NCBI RefSeq assembly: GCF_015082335.1
Contig: NZ_BLRL01000019.1
Location: 1-64,000, forward strand
Length of the DNA: 64,000 nt
Direction of reading: 5' to 3'
Origin: Moritella sp. F3
GTDB lineage: Bacteria > Pseudomonadota > Gammaproteobacteria > Enterobacterales > Moritellaceae
In this document: one piece after another, positions 9,265-18,338 of the stretch
How positions within the stretch are numbered: the first letter of the stretch is position 1
How the letters are laid out: every line of letters begins with the position of its first letter
Notes under the pieces: model-generated
What the model was told of the DNA's origin: nothing
What the model saw: the letters and a program-made list of their open reading frames with translations, nothing else
Databases searched by the model: none
Program-made: the position numbers and the translations under genes

Positions 9265-9699
9265 ATGTATAAAACGATTTTATTACCGGTTGATCTTAAC
9301 GAAGAAGGTTTTAGTCATATCGCAGCTGAACACGCTTGCGCATTAGCTAAAATAGCGGGTGCAGACATCCATTTGTTAAACGTCTTACCAACGTCTCAAC
9401 TGCCAATGGTTTCTGCGCATTTCCCTGCATCTGTTTTGCAAGAGATCCGCAAGTCTGCGCATGTAGCATTACAAGATTTTGCTAAAAAACATATTGATGA
9501 CAGCATTACAACGCACATTCACATGGCTGAAGGCCGCCCATCAAAAGAAATCATTAAAGCGGCGAATAAATACCATGCTGATTTAATCGTTATGCCAAGC
9601 CATAAGCGCGCTAAATTAGAGCTTGCAGTGATCGGTTCTATCGCTGCGAAAGTGGTCAGTGCAGCATCAATGAATGTTATGGTTGTTAAACCACAATAA
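9265..9699 (+). CDS. Universal stress protein (UspA family)
   Basis: Small cytoplasmic protein of the Usp fold, 144 aa. It starts YKTILLPVDLNEEG and ends VIGSIAAKVVSAASMNVMVVKP, the family pattern. The usual ATP loop (G-2x-G-9x-GS) keeps the final GS but not the first two glycines, so ATP binding is uncertain. Usp genes often accompany TRAP transporters; TeaD beside TeaABC in Halomonas regulates uptake. A regulatory role towards the permease is therefore plausible but inferred. Confidence 0.88.
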   Translation: MYKTILLPVDLNEEGFSHIAAEHACALAKIAGADIHLLNVLPTSQLPMVSAHFPASVLQEIRKSAHVALQDFAKKHIDDSITTHIHMAEGRPSKEIIKAANKYHADLIVMPSHKRAKLELAVIGSIAAKVVSAASMNVMVVKPQ

Positions 9700-9707
9700 A
9701 CATATTT

Positions 9708-9737
9708 ATGAGCAGTGTTATCTACTGCTCATATTTT
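9708..9737 (+). terminator. Hairpin terminator after usp
   Basis: ATGAGCAGT pairs with ACTGCTCAT (9708-9716 and 9724-9732), followed by ATTTTC. The T run is weak. Confidence 0.6.
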
Positions 9738-9866
9738 CAATAACACTATCTTGAACTGTTATTATTTCCTCTTTGTCCGCTTCTATTTCTTTTACTTCCC
9801 CCCGTTTTTTAGTTACTATTACGCCCTAATTCTGTGCTCCTTCACTGAAATTGAAAAAGGATATTC

Positions 9867-10946
9867 ATGTCAGTTTCTGTATTAATCTGTGATGATTCAA
9901 ACCTAGCTCGTAAACAAATGGCTAGAACACTTCCTCCCTATTGGGATGTAGACGTTAGCTTTGCATCTAACGGAGCCGAAGGCATTGATTTAATCAAAGC
10001 AGGTAAAGGTAGCATCGTATTTCTCGATCTGAATATGCCAGTAATGGACGGCTACCAAGTTTTAGAGACCATTCAAAAAGAGCAATTAAATGCACTAGTT
10101 ATTGTTGTTTCTGGTGATATCCAAGCAGAAGCTCACCAACGGGTTACCGCATTAGGCGCACTGGCATTTATCAAAAAGCCGGTAACAAGTAAGCAAATCG
10201 AAACTATCCTGATCAATTACGGCATCGTTGATAAAGATGAGTTCTCTCGGGCGGAAGTACAATTAATAGCCCAACAAAAAGCAGAAAAGAGACAACAAGA
10301 TTTAATCAAATCGATTCCAGATACCTTGCCGTCATTAAGCAAAGAGCTCGAACTACAACCTGAATTTCGTGATGCATTACAGGAAGTGGCTAATGTAGCA
10401 ATGGGACAAGCTGCCGATTTATTAGCACGTTTACTCGATGTATTCGTGTTATTACCTGTACCGAACGTAAATGTTTTAGAAGCCAGTGAATTAACCATGG
10501 CGTTGTCTGCAGCCTCTGAACAAGCGTCGATATCAACCGTTTGCCAAGGCTTTATCTGCTCTGGTATTTCTGGTGAAGCATTATTGTTATTCCATGACTC
10601 AAGCTTTGATGACATGGCTAAGTTAATGGGCATTGATAACCAAGATTCAAATTTCCAAGAGAAAGAAATTCTCATGGACACGGCGAATATTCTCATTGGC
10701 GCATTCCTACAAGGCTTTAGCCAGCAGCTAAACGTTAGTTTTAGCCAAGGCCACCCTTCTGTTCTCGGTCAACACAGCACAGTACAAGAGATGATAAATG
10801 CGAATAATTTCCGTAAACAAAAAACCGTTGCGATTGAAATAAATTATCAGATTGAACACCACAATGTACAATGTGATCTATTAATGCTGTTTACTGAGAG
10901 ATCGCTGCCGAGTTTACTTAATAGCCTTTCTTACCTCATCGATTAA
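9867..10946 (+). CDS. Response regulator with CheC-like phosphatase domain
   Basis: Receiver domain at residues about 1-120, with acidic pocket DD at 9-10, phospho-acceptor Asp54 and Lys103/104. A linker at 125-160 is followed by a CheC/CheX-like domain to 359. The CheC motif D/S-x3-E-x2-N-x22-P is exact at Asp169, Glu173, Asn176 and Pro199. A second copy, Glu267-x3-Asp271-x2-Asn274-x22-Pro297, has Asp in place of Glu. This predicts a CheY-P-type phosphatase controlled by phosphorylation. A PAS-GGDEF gene follows after 72 bp, probably as its partner. No chemotaxis genes are in the window. Confidence 0.87.
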   Translation: MSVSVLICDDSNLARKQMARTLPPYWDVDVSFASNGAEGIDLIKAGKGSIVFLDLNMPVMDGYQVLETIQKEQLNALVIVVSGDIQAEAHQRVTALGALAFIKKPVTSKQIETILINYGIVDKDEFSRAEVQLIAQQKAEKRQQDLIKSIPDTLPSLSKELELQPEFRDALQEVANVAMGQAADLLARLLDVFVLLPVPNVNVLEASELTMALSAASEQASISTVCQGFICSGISGEALLLFHDSSFDDMAKLMGIDNQDSNFQEKEILMDTANILIGAFLQGFSQQLNVSFSQGHPSVLGQHSTVQEMINANNFRKQKTVAIEINYQIEHHNVQCDLLMLFTERSLPSLLNSLSYLID

Positions 10947-11018
10947 CTGAGTTTGTCTTGATGACTTATTTAAATACACAGCGATCAAATAAGCTGACCG
11001 CTTCAAGGAATTGTTAAC

Positions 11019-11969
11019 ATGGATAATCAAAGTTCATTGAGTGAGTTTCATTGGATCATGAATATGGTACAAACCATTGACGCGGGTCTTGTGGTATTAG
11101 ATAAAGACTTAAAAGTTCAACTTTGGAACGACTTTATGAGTAATCACAGTGGAGTAAGTGCGAGAGATATGCAAGATACTCCGCTATTCTCACACTTCCC
11201 TGAGCTACCAGAAGCCTGGTTACGCAGTAAGATCGATTCAGTTTTTTTACTCAAAAATAACGCTTTCACCAGTTGGGAACAGCGCCCTTATATCTTCCGT
11301 TTTAATAACTACCGACCTGTGACTGGTATTTCAGAGTTTATGTTTCAGAACATGACAATCATACCGTTGGCATCTTTCACAGGTGAAGTCACACACGTAA
11401 GTTTAATTATTTATGATGTTACCGATATTGCGATTAACCGTTTGCAGCTTGATAAAGCCAATGAAAAACTCGCACATTTAAGCCAAACAGATGCGCTAAC
11501 ACAACTTGCTAACCGCCATCGCTGGAATACCCTCATTGATAATGAGTTTAAACGCGTTAAACGCTACGAGCAGACATCAACATTAATGATGCTTGATATT
11601 GATCACTTCAAAAAGGTCAATGATACTTATGGCCATGTTGCGGGTGATAAGGTTATTGCGGAAGTATCAAGAGTGATCCGAGAAAGCGTCAGAGAAACCG
11701 ATTTTTCAGCGCGATACGGTGGTGAAGAGTTTGCCATTTGCTTGACGAATACAACGGCTGATAATGCGATTATATTAGCAGAGCGTCTGCGTAAGGCGAT
11801 TGAGAGCACGCTAGTGTTAGATGATGGTAATGTCATCCAAGTAAAAATATCGATTGGTATGGCTGAGTTTATAGCGGATGTAGAGTCGGTTGATCATTGG
11901 ACAAAGAATGCGGACAGTGCATTGTATAAGAGTAAAGAAAATGGTCGTAATCAGTACACTATTTTCTAA
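11019..11969 (+). CDS. PAS-domain diguanylate cyclase (GGDEF)
   Basis: Makes cyclic di-GMP from two GTP. A PAS-like sensor covers residues about 10-140 and a GGDEF domain about 150-316. The active-site loop is GGEEF at 234-238, and the inhibitory I-site RETD (225-228) sits five residues before it, so product feedback is expected. There is no membrane segment, so it is cytosolic. It follows the receiver-CheC gene on the same strand with a 72-bp gap; the pair may link phospho-signalling to c-di-GMP. Confidence 0.92.
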   Translation: MDNQSSLSEFHWIMNMVQTIDAGLVVLDKDLKVQLWNDFMSNHSGVSARDMQDTPLFSHFPELPEAWLRSKIDSVFLLKNNAFTSWEQRPYIFRFNNYRPVTGISEFMFQNMTIIPLASFTGEVTHVSLIIYDVTDIAINRLQLDKANEKLAHLSQTDALTQLANRHRWNTLIDNEFKRVKRYEQTSTLMMLDIDHFKKVNDTYGHVAGDKVIAEVSRVIRESVRETDFSARYGGEEFAICLTNTTADNAIILAERLRKAIESTLVLDDGNVIQVKISIGMAEFIADVESVDHWTKNADSALYKSKENGRNQYTIF

Positions 11970-11990
11970 GCTGTAATCGATTGAAACGAA

Positions 11991-12019
11991 AAAGGTATAG
12001 CGTCGCTATACCTTTTTTT
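11991..12019. terminator. Bidirectional terminator between the GGDEF gene and the DUF2986 gene
   Basis: AAAGGTATAGC pairs with GCTATACCTTT (11991-12001 and 12005-12015), with T runs usable on both strands between two convergent genes. Confidence 0.88.
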
Positions 12020-12046
12020 ATATTTGTTATTTTACATTTTAGCTAG

Positions 12047-12277
12047 CTATTCTGCTGCAGTTTGATCTTTTTCAACACTTGGTTCTTCCTGAACGCTTTC
12101 TTGCTGAGTAGTTTCTTGTAAAACATTATCTTGTAAAACAAGCTCTGCCTCTAATGCCATTTTTTCTCGTTCAGCTTTAGAAATGTAACGTGGCTTATTA
12201 GAACTTGGTGCTAATTTAGCATTCGCTTTTTTAGCTTTTTTCTTTAATGTTGAAACAACTTTTTTCTTTCTGTTCAT
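12047..12277 (-). CDS. DUF2986-type small basic protein
   Basis: A 76-aa protein with a very basic N-terminus (MNRKKKVVSTLKKKAKKAN) and the segment KPRYISKAEREKM, then an acidic Gln/Glu-rich tail. This pattern fits the DUF2986 family found in Vibrio and Shewanella relatives. Function unknown; nucleic-acid binding is a guess from charge. It starts 14 bases after the yehS stop and is probably co-transcribed with it. Confidence 0.75.
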   Translation of the reverse strand: MNRKKKVVSTLKKKAKKANAKLAPSSNKPRYISKAEREKMALEAELVLQDNVLQETTQQESVQEEPSVEKDQTAAE

Positions 12278-12291
12278 TATATTTGATCTTA

Positions 12292-12759
12292 TTACTTATC
12301 TTCTGGACGATGTTTTATTTGCAGGCCTGCAAGGAAGTTACGTAATACTTGATCTTTACATTCACGGAAGTGTTTGTGATCAGGTTTACGGAAAAATGCA
12401 CTTAGTTCATGCTTACCTAAACGGAATCCAGCAATTTCTAATAATTCAAGAACGTCTTCATTCTTAAGATCTAACGCAATTTTTAACTTACGTAAAATAA
12501 TGTTGTTATTGATCGCATGCTCAGGTTCAGGTTGTGGGCCGTCTTTTTTACCGCGGTTCGCATTAATTAGACCATTTAAAAAAGTAGCCATTTTCGTATC
12601 ATTAAGACGCACACATGCTGGATCTTCATCTTTTTTTAACCAATCGCTGATTTCGCCACGTGTAACATCTGCTTCAGCGTGTTTAAACAAAGTAATCATT
12701 TTGTCGTCACTGAAATTAAAAGTGTAGCGAATACGGCGTAAAATATCATTATTGGTCAT
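12292..12759 (-). CDS. yehS: YehS family protein (DUF1456)
   Basis: 155 aa in two similar halves of DUF1456: residues about 1-70 begin MTNNDILRRIRYTFNFSDD, and residues 84-150 begin NNIILRKLKIALDLKNEDV. Both halves carry the (L/I)RK/RIRxAL and D-W/FF-K/RK pattern of the family. Cytoplasmic, function unknown. It heads a two-gene unit with the DUF2986 protein. Confidence 0.88.
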   Translation of the reverse strand: MTNNDILRRIRYTFNFSDDKMITLFKHAEADVTRGEISDWLKKDEDPACVRLNDTKMATFLNGLINANRGKKDGPQPEPEHAINNNIILRKLKIALDLKNEDVLELLEIAGFRLGKHELSAFFRKPDHKHFRECKDQVLRNFLAGLQIKHRPEDK

Positions 12760-12881
12760 TAATTAGTCCTAATCAGGCTAGCGTGATGTCATTATGACTC
12801 ACAATTTAAGTTATGGCGCACAGTATAGCAGATAACCGATAGCTGATAACAGGCTCGTGACGCTATATACTGACTCCAAAT

Positions 12882-14120
12882 TTACTTATCTAATAACCAA
12901 TGTCTTATTTTACTATATACATCAGGATGATAAAGCAGATCCATGTGATTCATATCGCGACCAACCCATTGATGTTGCTCAGGGAAAGTTAAGTGTAGTA
13001 AATCATCGTTATGACGACCAAGGGCACTGTCTACATTCACTAAACCATCACCAATTAAACCATCACCAACGACTGTGGATTGCTTACTTTTCACTGCTGC
13101 AACGGTATAACAATGCACACCATTAGGTAACGCCAGTGATCCTCGATCGTCAGAGGTATAACTAAAGCGATCTTTACCTTGCCAGTCTTCATCAATTATC
13201 GAGCCGTAACGTAAATCAGTAATACCAGCACTACGGATTTGACCTAGCTTAGCAAACGGTAAACTAAATGGATTGGATCCCAGTAATATATCAATCATAT
13301 TACCGCCCTTTTCGAGCGCAGCGCCGTGATGTGGCGTCCCTAAAAATACCATTTTATGTACTTGTTGTAACCAAGAGTTCCCAGCTTTTTCACCATAATG
13401 AAAAGCACTTCTAGAGACTAACCCGCCCATACTGTGAGCAAGAATAGAAAGTGTTAAGGGTTGTGGTGATATCGTCACTAAATATTCAAGGAGCGCGGCT
13501 AAATCACGGCCATTTTCAGAGATATGACGACCGGTATTATAGTGTAAATAAATTGGCTCATAACCAAGGTCACGTGCTAACTCAATACCATGATCGTGTT
13601 CATCAACTTGCCACTGCAGATCGTTCATACATAAGCCGTGTACCATCAACAATATCTTGCCATCAGATTTTTGAATAAGATTACGTAAGGCTACATCTGT
13701 TAATGCGACACCATCTCGGCGTAATTGCATGATCACAGCAAGCGGGTTTTGACGTTCAAGTAAATAATCGCCGAGTACACCATTAAGCATTGAAATGGCC
13801 ACTTCACGTTTGAGTGATGATTCATGCTGGCCCAAAGCCGAGCCAAATTGTGATAAAGATAAATCCACTTTATCACCGACGAACGCAGTGATACTACGAA
13901 TATTACGATAAACAAAGCCAGTCACGCCTCGTGTTTTTGTCGGCGTGGTTTTATCATTAAGACCAAGGCTTAAAATGGTGTAATGCAGTGCTTCAACGAT
14001 GTCCGTTAACCCTGTCACAGCATCGACTGCGAGCTGGTTTACGCCACGAATATCATTTGCACGATCGGTATGAGACAGCTTGATTTCTAAACTTTTTGAT
14101 TTTCTGCGGGTGTTAAACAT
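12882..14120 (-). CDS. PGAP1/lipase-like alpha/beta hydrolase
   Basis: A 412-aa serine hydrolase. The fold starts near residue 155 with ILLMVHGLCMND, and the nucleophile Ser230 lies in LAHSMGGLVSRS. A later Asp and the C-terminal HQWVGRDMNHMDLLYHP supply the other triad residues. The first 150 residues are a helical region of unknown role. No signal peptide is seen. The substrate is unknown; the lipase/PGAP1-like class suggests lipid esters. It is a single gene between yehS and the DMT transporter gene. Confidence 0.78.
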   Translation of the reverse strand: MFNTRRKSKSLEIKLSHTDRANDIRGVNQLAVDAVTGLTDIVEALHYTILSLGLNDKTTPTKTRGVTGFVYRNIRSITAFVGDKVDLSLSQFGSALGQHESSLKREVAISMLNGVLGDYLLERQNPLAVIMQLRRDGVALTDVALRNLIQKSDGKILLMVHGLCMNDLQWQVDEHDHGIELARDLGYEPIYLHYNTGRHISENGRDLAALLEYLVTISPQPLTLSILAHSMGGLVSRSAFHYGEKAGNSWLQQVHKMVFLGTPHHGAALEKGGNMIDILLGSNPFSLPFAKLGQIRSAGITDLRYGSIIDEDWQGKDRFSYTSDDRGSLALPNGVHCYTVAAVKSKQSTVVGDGLIGDGLVNVDSALGRHNDDLLHLTFPEQHQWVGRDMNHMDLLYHPDVYSKIRHWLLDK

Positions 14121-14199
14121 ATAGCACCTTCTGTATTTAGCGTTAACAACGAATTAAAATCATGACACTGTTGTAACGCTAAATACTTGAATGCGCAAT

Positions 14200-15096
14200 C
14201 TAGGTTTTCGTCGCGTTTGCTTGTCGCTGTAATAAAAAGGTAGCGGAAGCTGATAATAAAATACCAGGGACAACTTGCATATTAATAGTTTGACCGTTTA
14301 CGAGCAGTGACAACAAGGCTACAACCGCAGGGTTCATATAAATATAGGCCATCACCCGAGTTGGTCCCAACGCAACCGTCGTCTTTTGGTATAGGTACAC
14401 AGTCATTAGCGTCGCACCAATCACTAAGTACGCCATATAGAATATCGATTCACCTTGGATCAAATGCCACTCTAGTGGTAAACCTGATACCAACAGCGCT
14501 AATCCCATCCAAATACAGCCCCCAAGTAACGTGCTAAACACCATGACGATCAATTCGTCACCACGGTATAGACGTTTCATCGAAATTGAATAGCAACACA
14601 TAGACAAACAGCCTGCGATAAACAATAAATCACCATTATTAAGTGAAAAATCTAATAATTGGGATAAATCGCCACCAAAAATAACCCAACAAGTACCTAA
14701 GGCACCAAGCAGGTATATCATTAACTGTTTTGCTTTAATCTTATCTTTAAACACCAATACGCATAACACAGCAGTAATGAATGGCACCAAGGTATATAAG
14801 GTACCGGTATTTAACGTCGTAGTTATTTTCAATGCTTCAAACTGACAGATAAAAAACATCGAATAAAATAGACTAATCACCATCGAACGCGGCAAGGTTC
14901 TTAATACCTTGTTACGCCATTTTTTGGTAAATAATATAAACGGTAATAACACACTTACCGCACCAGTAAAGCGCAATAAGGTTAAAGAAAATGGGTTTAC
15001 TAGACCAGCTAGATTTGCAGATGCTAAAAATGAACCCGCCACTAAGGTAGTAGCAAGTATCACTAAAAGGTGAAATTTTATGTTTGATTGTGCCAA
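14200..15096 (-). CDS. DMT-superfamily (EamA) transporter
   Basis: Inner-membrane transporter with about ten hydrophobic helices in two EamA repeats (residues about 8-140 and 155-290), 298 aa. GTLYTLVPFITAVLCVLVFKDKI and YIYMNPAVVALLSLLV are the matching repeat ends. DMT proteins export metabolites or amino acids; this one's substrate cannot be told. Confidence 0.85.
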   Translation of the reverse strand: MAQSNIKFHLLVILATTLVAGSFLASANLAGLVNPFSLTLLRFTGAVSVLLPFILFTKKWRNKVLRTLPRSMVISLFYSMFFICQFEALKITTTLNTGTLYTLVPFITAVLCVLVFKDKIKAKQLMIYLLGALGTCWVIFGGDLSQLLDFSLNNGDLLFIAGCLSMCCYSISMKRLYRGDELIVMVFSTLLGGCIWMGLALLVSGLPLEWHLIQGESIFYMAYLVIGATLMTVYLYQKTTVALGPTRVMAYIYMNPAVVALLSLLVNGQTINMQVVPGILLSASATFLLQRQANATKT

Positions 15097-15241
15097 GCCA
15101 AGGCCTTACTTTGTAATAATGAATGGTATTTTTCGGCAAGATTAGCACGCAAACAACATTATTTCACTCGGTACTTCAGAAGTATAAAAGTTTTCTAGTT
15201 AAAATTAGTTTTTGCTTGATCAAAAATAATTTAAGCCACCT

Positions 15242-16093
15242 CTACGAAGATGAAGCTAACCAATTTGACGTATCTTGCCATACAGACTCAGACATTGAAC
15301 GTTTAAAGAATCCAAAGTGATCTATCGATCTCATCCCCACTTTTTTCGGGTCGACGACGATCATATCCGATGGTGCATTTTTAAAATGCCGCTGCAGTGC
15401 TTTAACGCAGCTCGGTGGGGCAAATCGATTGTCATCTGCCATTGCATAAAAACGCATATTACCAGTATAGCGGTGATAGCCATCATGTAACTCATTACCT
15501 TGCTCATCTGTATAGAAAGGTTTGCGGCCAAAGCGACTCCAATCGCGGATCACTTGCTTGGGTAAGTACTCCGCACCGAGAACCCATTTTGGTAAGCCCT
15601 TATTTGCACTGAAAAATAGCGGCAGGACACAATAAAAGAACAGTACAGATAATGGCTGATCTTTACGTTCCCAGTTTTTCCAATGAATTTGCTGTGCGGC
15701 AATATTAAGAAATGATGCATAACGATTGTTATTTGGTGTTATACCCAGTAACTGCCCGCCAATAGAATGTCCTATACCAGCAATTTTCATTTCGGGATAA
15801 TGCTTTTGTGTCCATGTCAGCACCGCATCCATATCCAACTGCCCCCAATGTATCATGCTGGCAGGTTTTGCATTCACACTCGCTTGTTTACTGTCGCCAA
15901 TACCACGATAGTCATAAGTGATGATGGTAAAGCCTTGTTGACATAGAAACGCGGCATAGGGTTGGTAATACTTGCGTAATACCCCTGTAGCACCGTTTAT
16001 AATGACTACGCGCCCATTACTAGACGCTGGTTTAAACTCACTCGCGACAAGTTGATAACCATCCGCGGTTTCAATTTCTACTTTATTTATCAT
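15242..16093 (-). CDS. Alpha/beta hydrolase (serine aminopeptidase-like)
   Basis: A 283-aa cytosolic alpha/beta hydrolase. Strand and oxyanion region NGATGVLRKYYQPYA at about 33-47, YDYRGIGDS at 60-68 and nucleophile Ser110 in GIGHSIGG. A C-terminal SIDHFGFFK supplies the His. Function unknown; the family includes lysophospholipase-like esterases. It is divergent from fhs, with a 318-bp gap between them. Confidence 0.8.
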   Translation of the reverse strand: MINKVEIETADGYQLVASEFKPASSNGRVVIINGATGVLRKYYQPYAAFLCQQGFTIITYDYRGIGDSKQASVNAKPASMIHWGQLDMDAVLTWTQKHYPEMKIAGIGHSIGGQLLGITPNNNRYASFLNIAAQQIHWKNWERKDQPLSVLFFYCVLPLFFSANKGLPKWVLGAEYLPKQVIRDWSRFGRKPFYTDEQGNELHDGYHRYTGNMRFYAMADDNRFAPPSCVKALQRHFKNAPSDMIVVDPKKVGMRSIDHFGFFKRSMSESVWQDTSNWLASSS

Positions 16094-16411
16094 GATATTA
16101 ATCCATTAATTGCGACATAACTTTAAGCAAGGTTCGTTGATATAAGACTCATTCACATAAGATTCATACCTATAAAACTTATTTAAACAGAGCGTGTTTG
16201 CTTTAGCATTGGCTGTAATGACAAGGCTATGATTGGTCTATTGTTGGGCTTTATTGACCTAGGTTCGAAAATGGCGATAACACAATACGAACATCTTCTT
16301 ATCTGTCATGTTTTACCTTACTATGCCCACTAAACAATGCGCCTAATACAGTATGTCTCTTAAACATATGCCTCTTAAGATAAAGCCTTTAAATAAACCT
16401 GTTAGGAATAT
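16094..16411. other. Divergent intergenic region between a hydrolase gene and fhs
   Basis: 318 bp without a gene. Both promoters should lie here. I see several short ATAAGA(C/T)TCAT-like repeats near 16140-16170, but no riboswitch or clear operator. Confidence 0.4.
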
Positions 16412-18127
16412 ATGATGCTCTCAGATATTGAAATTTCAAATCAAGCAAGCCCTCAGCTTATCTCTGATATAGCGAATAAACTCGGTATTCTTTCTCATGA
16501 GCTGACATCATTCGGAGATGCAAAAGCCAAAGTAGACCCAGCTTTACTAAAGCGCTTAGCAGCAAAACAGCAAGGTAAATTAATCATCGTCACAGCAGTT
16601 ACGCCAACGCCCCACGGTGAAGGTAAAACAGTAACGACGATTGGTCTAACACAGGGACTTGCGCACATAGGCAAAAAATCATGTGCTTGTATTCGCCAAC
16701 CTAGTATGGGGCCTGTATTTGGCGTCAAGGGCGGTGCCGCTGGCGGTGGTTACGCCCAAGTGATCCCGATGCAAGAAATGAATTTACACTTAACAGGTGA
16801 TATTCACGCCGTTAGCAGTGCTCATAACCTAGCAGCAGCGGCGCTAGATGCTCGTCTATTTCATGAAACTCGATTAGGCACAGCTGAATTTACTCGCCAG
16901 TCCGAGCAAACAGCGCTTAATATAGACCCGCAACAACTCCTTTGGCGTCGAGTTATCGATCATAACGAACGTAGTTTACGCCATATAACCGTTGGTCTTG
17001 GAGCTATAAATGGGCCAGTACATGATTCAGGCTTTGATATCACCGCAGCCTCAGAATTAATGGCTATCTTAGCGTTAAGCCATGATTTAACCGACATGCG
17101 AAAACGTATTGGTCACCTTGTACTTGCACTTGACACCTCAGCTAATCCGATTACCGCAGAAAATCTTGGTGCTGCAGGGGCAATGACCGCAATTATGGTT
17201 GAAGCCATTAAACCAACACTAATGCAGACAATTAGCGGCCAACCTTGCCTTATTCACGCAGGTCCATTTGCCAATATAGCCCACGGTAACTCCTCTATTA
17301 TTGCCGATAAGATCGCGCTTAAACTGGCCGACTTTGTCGTGACCGAAGCTGGTTTTGGCTCAGATATGGGATTTGAAAAATTCTGTAACATTAAAGTGAG
17401 AGAGTCAGGTAAAGCACCTGATGCCGCAGTGCTCGTCGTGACGCTAAAAGCGCTTAAGGCTAATAGTGGTATAGCGAGTGACCTCGATATAAATAAACCT
17501 GATATGGACAGACTACAAGCAGGGTTTAGTAACTTAAATTGGCATATCAATAATGTGGCTAAATATGGCGTACCTGTTGTAGTCGCTATCAACCACTTTC
17601 CTACAGACACCCAAGAAGAACTCGATTGGTTACAACATGCTGTAACTAAAACAGCTGCATTTGGTTGTGAAATAAGCCAGTCATTTGCCCAGGGTGCCAG
17701 TGGCGCGGAGCAGCTCGCGAAGACAGTCGCAGCCGCTACAGAGCAAACCAGCAACTTTAAATTTCTCTATGATGTAAATACTACAATAATCAGTAAGCTG
17801 CTGACCATAGCTGAAAGTGGCTATGGCGCTAATAACGTCACACTAACTGCACAAGCAACTCAGCAAATGCAGCGATTTGAGGCGCTTGGGTTCTCTCACT
17901 TACCACTGTGTATAGCTAAAACGCCGATGTCTATCAGCCATGATCCTAGCGTTAAAGGCATACCTGGTGATTTTGAATTGCCCGTTACCGAGTTGAGATT
18001 GAATGCTGGTGCAGGTTTTATTACTGCGCTTGCAGGGAAAGTCATGACGATGCCGGGACTGAATATCAAGCCTAATTATCTTAATATTGATATTGACGAT
18101 GCTGGCCATATTATTGGCTTAGATTAA
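16412..18127 (+). CDS. fhs: Formate-tetrahydrofolate ligase
   Basis: Joins formate to tetrahydrofolate using ATP, giving 10-formyl-THF for one-carbon metabolism. The nucleotide loop TPTPHGEGKT lies at residues 64-73, QPSMGPVFGVKGGAAGGGY follows, and LDTSANPITAENLGAAGAM is mid-protein. Its 571 aa are normal. Two ATG codons stand in tandem (16412 and 16415) behind AGGAA, so the start is uncertain by one codon. The gene stands alone. Confidence 0.95.
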   Translation: MMLSDIEISNQASPQLISDIANKLGILSHELTSFGDAKAKVDPALLKRLAAKQQGKLIIVTAVTPTPHGEGKTVTTIGLTQGLAHIGKKSCACIRQPSMGPVFGVKGGAAGGGYAQVIPMQEMNLHLTGDIHAVSSAHNLAAAALDARLFHETRLGTAEFTRQSEQTALNIDPQQLLWRRVIDHNERSLRHITVGLGAINGPVHDSGFDITAASELMAILALSHDLTDMRKRIGHLVLALDTSANPITAENLGAAGAMTAIMVEAIKPTLMQTISGQPCLIHAGPFANIAHGNSSIIADKIALKLADFVVTEAGFGSDMGFEKFCNIKVRESGKAPDAAVLVVTLKALKANSGIASDLDINKPDMDRLQAGFSNLNWHINNVAKYGVPVVVAINHFPTDTQEELDWLQHAVTKTAAFGCEISQSFAQGASGAEQLAKTVAAATEQTSNFKFLYDVNTTIISKLLTIAESGYGANNVTLTAQATQQMQRFEALGFSHLPLCIAKTPMSISHDPSVKGIPGDFELPVTELRLNAGAGFITALAGKVMTMPGLNIKPNYLNIDIDDAGHIIGLD

Positions 18128-18338
18128 TATAAACCGCTTATCCTGACTATGCTATTTTAGTTATTTCTACTGCGCGGTTTAGCTACCTTGACTACGTAAG
18201 AGTGTACTAGTTATAACCAATAGGCAGTGATAAGCGAGCAAGTTTTAATAAAACATAAACAGGGTTTCATTTCAATCTGGTTTCGCTCTTCCCAGCAGTG
18301 TACAATGCGCGGCTTGTGTGATTTTATTGGAATAAATT

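Noticed and set aside
10217..10696. 159-codon minus-strand frame over the receiver-CheC gene
   Set aside because: The plus-strand protein shows exact motifs there; the antisense product is Ser/Cys-rich with no recognisable domain.
17254..17754. 166-codon minus-strand frame inside fhs
   Set aside because: Shadow of fhs, whose own motifs are intact throughout.
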